Positions 14,542 to 17,259 of a stretch of DNA of 17,259 nucleotides are shown in pieces; the first letter of the stretch is position 1, and the number at the start of each line of letters is the position of its first letter. This DNA comes from an uncultured delta proteobacterium (GTDB lineage Bacteria; Myxococcota_A; Polyangia; Polyangiales; Polyangiaceae). The stretch spans positions 1-17,259 of the forward strand of contig CAIOHM010000565.1 in the NCBI GenBank assembly GCA_903858055.1, read 5' to 3'. The notes below the pieces were generated by a model. That model had not been told where the DNA came from, ran no database searches, and saw nothing but the letters and a program-made list of their open reading frames with translations. The position numbers and the translations under genes are program-made.

Positions 14542-15717
14542 ATGGCCGAGCCCACGTCCCCCTCCGACACCACCGCCAGCATCATGCCGCCGCCGGGCGT
14601 GCCGAACGTGGGCCCGCTCGCGAGTCGCCTCGCCACGAACAGCGAGTACACGGGCCGCGGCATCAGCATCGCGTTCATCGACTCGGGCTTCCACGCGCAC
14701 CCGGACCTCACCGAGCCGCGCAACCGCGTGCTCGTGCATTACGACGTGCGCGCTGACCAGACCACCCCGCGCAGCTGCCCCGCGCCCGACGCGAGCTCGT
14801 GGCACGGCATGATGACGAGCGTGGTGTGTGCGGGCAACGGCCACCTCTCGAGCGGCCGCTACAAGGGCCTCGCGCCCGACGCCGAGGTCGTCCTCCTCAA
14901 GGCGGGCACCGTGGGTCGCATCGCTCACCATGACATTCGACGTGGCATCGAGTGGGCGATCAAGCACCGTGAAGCCTACGCCATCCGCGTCCTCAACATC
15001 TCGTGCGGCGGCGACTACGAAGCCACGTACATCGACGACCCCATCTGCCGCGCGGTCGAAGAGGCCACGCGCGCGGGCATCGTCGTGGTCGCAGCCGTGG
15101 GCAACGCCGGCTGGGACGCGAGCCACCGCGTGCTGCCCCCGGCGAGCTCTCCGGCGGCGATCACGGTCGGCGGCATCGACGACGCGAAGGATCACACCCC
15201 CGGGCGCGTGGGCATGTACCACTCGAGCTTCGGTCCGACGATCGACGGGCTCCAGAAGCCCGAGCTCGTGGCGCAGGCCAACTGGGTCGTGGCGCCGATT
15301 CTCCCGGAGACGCCCACTTCCGCGCAGGCGCTCCTGCTCGACTCGCTCGCGCGCGCCGCGAGCGACGAAGAGGCCAAGCAGCTCCTCCTCGAGAACCGCG
15401 GCGTCGACCCCGAGCTCGACGCGGTCGTGAACCGCGAGAGCTACTTCTTGAAGAACCTCGTCGACATCAAGCGCCGGGACCAGAAGATCGTCTCGGGGCA
15501 CTACAAGTACGTCGACGGCACCTCGTTCGCGGCGCCCATCGTCACCGCGGTCGTGGCGCAGATGCTCGAGGCCAACCCGCAGCTCGCGCCGTACCAGGTG
15601 AAGAAGATCCTCATCGACACCGCGTCGCGGCTCCCGAACGTGCCCGTCGATCGCCAGGGCTGGGGCGTCATCAACCCCGCGAAGGCCGTCGCGAAGGCCC
15701 AGCAACTTCGGCTCTGA
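14542..15717 (+). CDS. Subtilisin-like serine protease (S8 family), no signal peptide
   Basis: The 391-residue protein carries the S8 triad: D47 in IAFIDSGFHAHPDL, H88 in WHGMMTSVVCAGNG and S328 in DGTSFAAPIV, with oxyanion N188 in AAVGNAG. No signal peptide or inhibitor propeptide is seen, so it probably acts in the cytosol. Between KPELVAQANWVVAP and the Ser motif there is a mostly helical insertion (about 255-312) that ordinary subtilisins lack. ATG 14542 follows a run of six C with no Shine-Dalgarno site. It is divergent from the amidotransferase/ATP-grasp genes. By position it might process a peptide made by that pathway; this is inference. The substrate is unknown. Confidence 0.92.
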   Translation: MAEPTSPSDTTASIMPPPGVPNVGPLASRLATNSEYTGRGISIAFIDSGFHAHPDLTEPRNRVLVHYDVRADQTTPRSCPAPDASSWHGMMTSVVCAGNGHLSSGRYKGLAPDAEVVLLKAGTVGRIAHHDIRRGIEWAIKHREAYAIRVLNISCGGDYEATYIDDPICRAVEEATRAGIVVVAAVGNAGWDASHRVLPPASSPAAITVGGIDDAKDHTPGRVGMYHSSFGPTIDGLQKPELVAQANWVVAPILPETPTSAQALLLDSLARAASDEEAKQLLLENRGVDPELDAVVNRESYFLKNLVDIKRRDQKIVSGHYKYVDGTSFAAPIVTAVVAQMLEANPQLAPYQVKKILIDTASRLPNVPVDRQGWGVINPAKAVAKAQQLRL

Positions 15718-15886
15718 ACGCGGCCCTACGCGGGTCCCGGAGCGACGGCGGCGCTGCTCCGATGAGCAGGGGATTCGCTGGGATTTCAGTCACCGCGTAC
15801 CTTTCCGTGCGCCCCGGGCGTTGCGTGCGCTCTCCATGAGTTCCGCTCTCGCCGTTCTTCGCCCTGTCGTGTTAGGTCCTCCCCCC
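15718..15886. other. Intergenic region without a recognised gene
   Basis: The 169 bp between the subtilase and lipoprotein genes contain no convincing ORF. A weak GGAGC/GCTCC inverted repeat lies near 15739-15760 without a T-tract. TTAGGT at 15872-15877 is a poor -10-like box 9 nt before the lipoprotein start. Confidence 0.4.
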
Positions 15887-16579
15887 ATGCGTCACGCCTC
15901 TGCGCTCGTTCTCGGTTCCCTCCTCGCGCTTGCTTCCGTGGGCTGCCAGTCCAAGGAAGAGATGGCGTACAAGCCGACGCCCGCCTCGACGGCGCCGAAG
16001 CCGCAGCTTCCCGAGGTTCCCGTCGTCCCCACGAACTTCAAGCAGGGCGACGCGTACACGGTCTACGGCCTCATCCACCACCTCAACAGCCGCATCCACG
16101 CGAAGGACGTGACGGGCAAAGAGGTCACGGTCGTCGGCACGATCGTCGCGGAGAACATCTCGACGGCCGACAGCTGCGCCTGGCACAAGGTCGGCAAGAA
16201 GGACCCGGACGACTGCAAGACCGAGGTGCCCACCTTCGTCATCGCCGACGACGCGACGGACGCGAAGAAGCCGCGCATCAAGATCATGGGTTGGGCCTCG
16301 AACTTCGCGAACGTCTTCGAGGCGTTCAATGCGTACAAGGGCAAGAAGGAAGCCCCGAAGGAGCTCGTGAACGACGAGCTCAACGGCAAGCCCATTCCGT
16401 TCCCGCTCCCGGCCGTGGGCGCGCGCGTGAAGGTCACCGGCACCTACGACTACACGTTCTCGACCTCGAGCGACGTGCAGTCCGACGTGAACGGCATCGT
16501 GACCTACGCGAAGCTCGAGGTGCTCGAGCCCGCGGCCGCCGAGGTCGAGGCCCCGAAGCCCGCGCCCAAGAAGAAGTGA
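15887..16579 (+). CDS. Lipoprotein of unknown function
   Basis: I do not recognise this 230-residue protein. It has a lipoprotein-type signal (MRHASALVLGSLLALASVGC) with C20 as the lipidated residue; Ser at -3 is atypical. A Pro/Lys/Thr linker follows to about 45. The main domain contains two beta-rich segments, KEVTVVGTIVAE (about 78-89) and GARVKVTGTYDYTF (about 184-197), that look like paired OB-fold-type strands. Two cysteines (SCAWHKV and DDCKTE) may form a disulfide in the periplasm. The C-terminus is Ala/Pro/Lys-rich and ends PAPKKK. ATG 15836 in frame is an alternative start but would spoil the signal peptide. A strong intrinsic terminator follows 27 nt after the stop. Confidence 0.8.
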   Translation: MRHASALVLGSLLALASVGCQSKEEMAYKPTPASTAPKPQLPEVPVVPTNFKQGDAYTVYGLIHHLNSRIHAKDVTGKEVTVVGTIVAENISTADSCAWHKVGKKDPDDCKTEVPTFVIADDATDAKKPRIKIMGWASNFANVFEAFNAYKGKKEAPKELVNDELNGKPIPFPLPAVGARVKVTGTYDYTFSTSSDVQSDVNGIVTYAKLEVLEPAAAEVEAPKPAPKKK

Positions 16580-16606
16580 CGCGAGGCTCTTCGGAGTCTT
16601 CGCGAG

Positions 16607-16640
16607 CGCGGCTCTCCAAGCGAGGGCCGCGTCTTTTTTT
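16607..16640 (+). terminator. Intrinsic terminator of the lipoprotein gene
   Basis: CGCGGCTCTC, loop CAAGC, and GAGGGCCGCG give a 10-bp stem with one G-U pair, followed immediately by TCTTTTTTT. It is the only classical Rho-independent terminator in the window. It acts on the plus strand and lies between convergent genes. Confidence 0.92.
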
Positions 16641-16645
16641 GCAGT

Positions 16646-17259
16646 CTACACGGAAGCGGGGCCGAAGGTGCTCGCGTGGAGCGCCTTGTAGCCGTCGCTG
16701 TAGCGGGCGCGATCGGCGCGGCTGCCGTCGGTGATGACGATGCCGAAGCCCGTCGGGACCGTGGCCTGATCGTTTGGGCCAAAGGGGCGACGCCACTGAA
16801 CGACTCCCTCGAGGCGCACACGGCGGTCCGAGCGCGGCGGCTGGAACTCGAGCCAGACGCTCTCCTTCGCGGGCGGCGCCACGAGCGTGCGCACGTAGAG
16901 GCCGGTCTCGCTCACGTTGTACGTGAAGCCGATCTCGTCTTCGTCGCGGCCGGCGACCCGAAAGCGCACCGCGGCCCCGAAGAGGAGACGTGCGCTGCCG
17001 CGGCCTTCCGTGCCCCCGCCGCGGGCGATCTCGTTCGCCGCGAAGAGCACGTTCTCCGGCGGCGCGAAGGAGTCGCCGAGGGCCACGTAGGGGAGCGGGT
17101 CGACGAGCGGTGCGAGCTGCGCGAAGTGGCGCGGTTCGATGACGAGGATCCAGTTGGCGATGAGGCCACCGAGGCGCGCGCGTTTGATCTGCGCGAGGCT
17201 CCCCGCTGGGTCGGAGCTCTCGACGACCGCGACCTTTGCCCCGTGGCGCTGGGCGAGCG
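16646..17259 (-). CDS. PilZ-domain protein (partial, 5' end beyond window)
   Basis: 203 C-terminal residues are visible and the frame runs off the right edge. The C-terminal domain is a PilZ c-di-GMP receptor: RGSAR fits the RxxxR loop and NVSETG fits (D/N)xSxxG. Beta strands follow, with SVWLEFQPP, VRLEGVVQW and GFGIVI. The region before it (LAQRHGAKVAVVESSDPAGS and LGGLIANWILVIEPRHF) alternates beta and alpha segments and may be a degenerate receiver-like domain; that is uncertain. The GTG at 17086 within YVALGD should not be taken as the start, because coding continues upstream without a stop. PilZ proteins of this type often act in motility or polysaccharide control. It is convergent with the lipoprotein gene. 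Confidence 0.85.
   Translation of the reverse strand, partial: LAQRHGAKVAVVESSDPAGSLAQIKRARLGGLIANWILVIEPRHFAQLAPLVDPLPYVALGDSFAPPENVLFAANEIARGGGTEGRGSARLLFGAAVRFRVAGRDEDEIGFTYNVSETGLYVRTLVAPPAKESVWLEFQPPRSDRRVRLEGVVQWRRPFGPNDQATVPTGFGIVITDGSRADRARYSDGYKALHASTFGPASV

Noticed and set aside
14530..15889. The run of six C before both ATG 14542 and ATG 15887 as a shared signal
   Set aside because: Two cases in 70% GC DNA are weak evidence; no pairing to rRNA or other role is apparent.
16646..17086. PilZ protein starting at GTG 17086
   Set aside because: The frame continues upstream to the window edge with protein-like sequence, so the gene is truncated by the window.

Overview
The window is about 17.3 kb of very GC-rich bacterial DNA with strong G/C at third codon positions and many long antisense shadow frames. 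Several features point to a myxobacterium-like member of the Myxococcota (Polyangia side): a lipoprotein with an Asp/Ala-rich linker and a formylglycine-enzyme-like fold, an M13 peptidase lipoprotein, a PilZ protein, and a sigma-54 promoter. This placement is inference; no rRNA or tRNA gene is present to confirm it.

Left part (1-3.7 kb, housekeeping). The 3' end of hscA overlaps an isc-type 2Fe-2S ferredoxin gene, the usual end of an Fe-S assembly cluster. On the minus strand lies dcd (dCTP deaminase), divergent from a stand-alone response-regulator receiver protein. Two minus-strand genes, uppP then a mannose-1-phosphate guanylyltransferase gene, form a tight pair that recycles undecaprenyl carrier and supplies GDP-mannose for envelope polysaccharide.

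Middle (3.7-9.0 kb, plus strand). A good sigma-54 promoter with a distant 8-bp inverted repeat precedes a PRMT-like methyltransferase gene. It is followed at short spacing by a VAT-1-like zinc-free oxidoreductase, a TIGR01777-type SDR protein and an M13 metallopeptidase lipoprotein. The peptidase may have its own promoter inside the end of the SDR gene.

Right part (9.0-17.3 kb). On the minus strand are a formylglycine-enzyme-like lipoprotein that lacks the catalytic cysteine pair, a PGM1-type ATP-grasp peptide ligase, a second ATP-grasp ligase and a class-I glutamine amidotransferase with an unusual nucleophile elbow. Divergent from the amidotransferase is a subtilisin-like protease without a signal peptide. 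Two ligases, an ammonia-supplying enzyme and a protease suggest a small-peptide or amide-forming pathway that I do not recognise. This is the best candidate for an undescribed system in the window. A lipoprotein gene with a clear intrinsic terminator and a PilZ-domain gene cut by the window edge follow.

Non-coding structure is notable. A 44-bp repeat occurs twice, and in both places it begins 9 nt after a stop codon, in the same orientation as the gene it follows. Three hairpins spaced about 35 bp apart fill the gap between the amidotransferase and ATP-grasp genes. Several genes have TANNNT-like boxes 6-9 nt before their start codons, which suggests leaderless or nearly leaderless transcripts.
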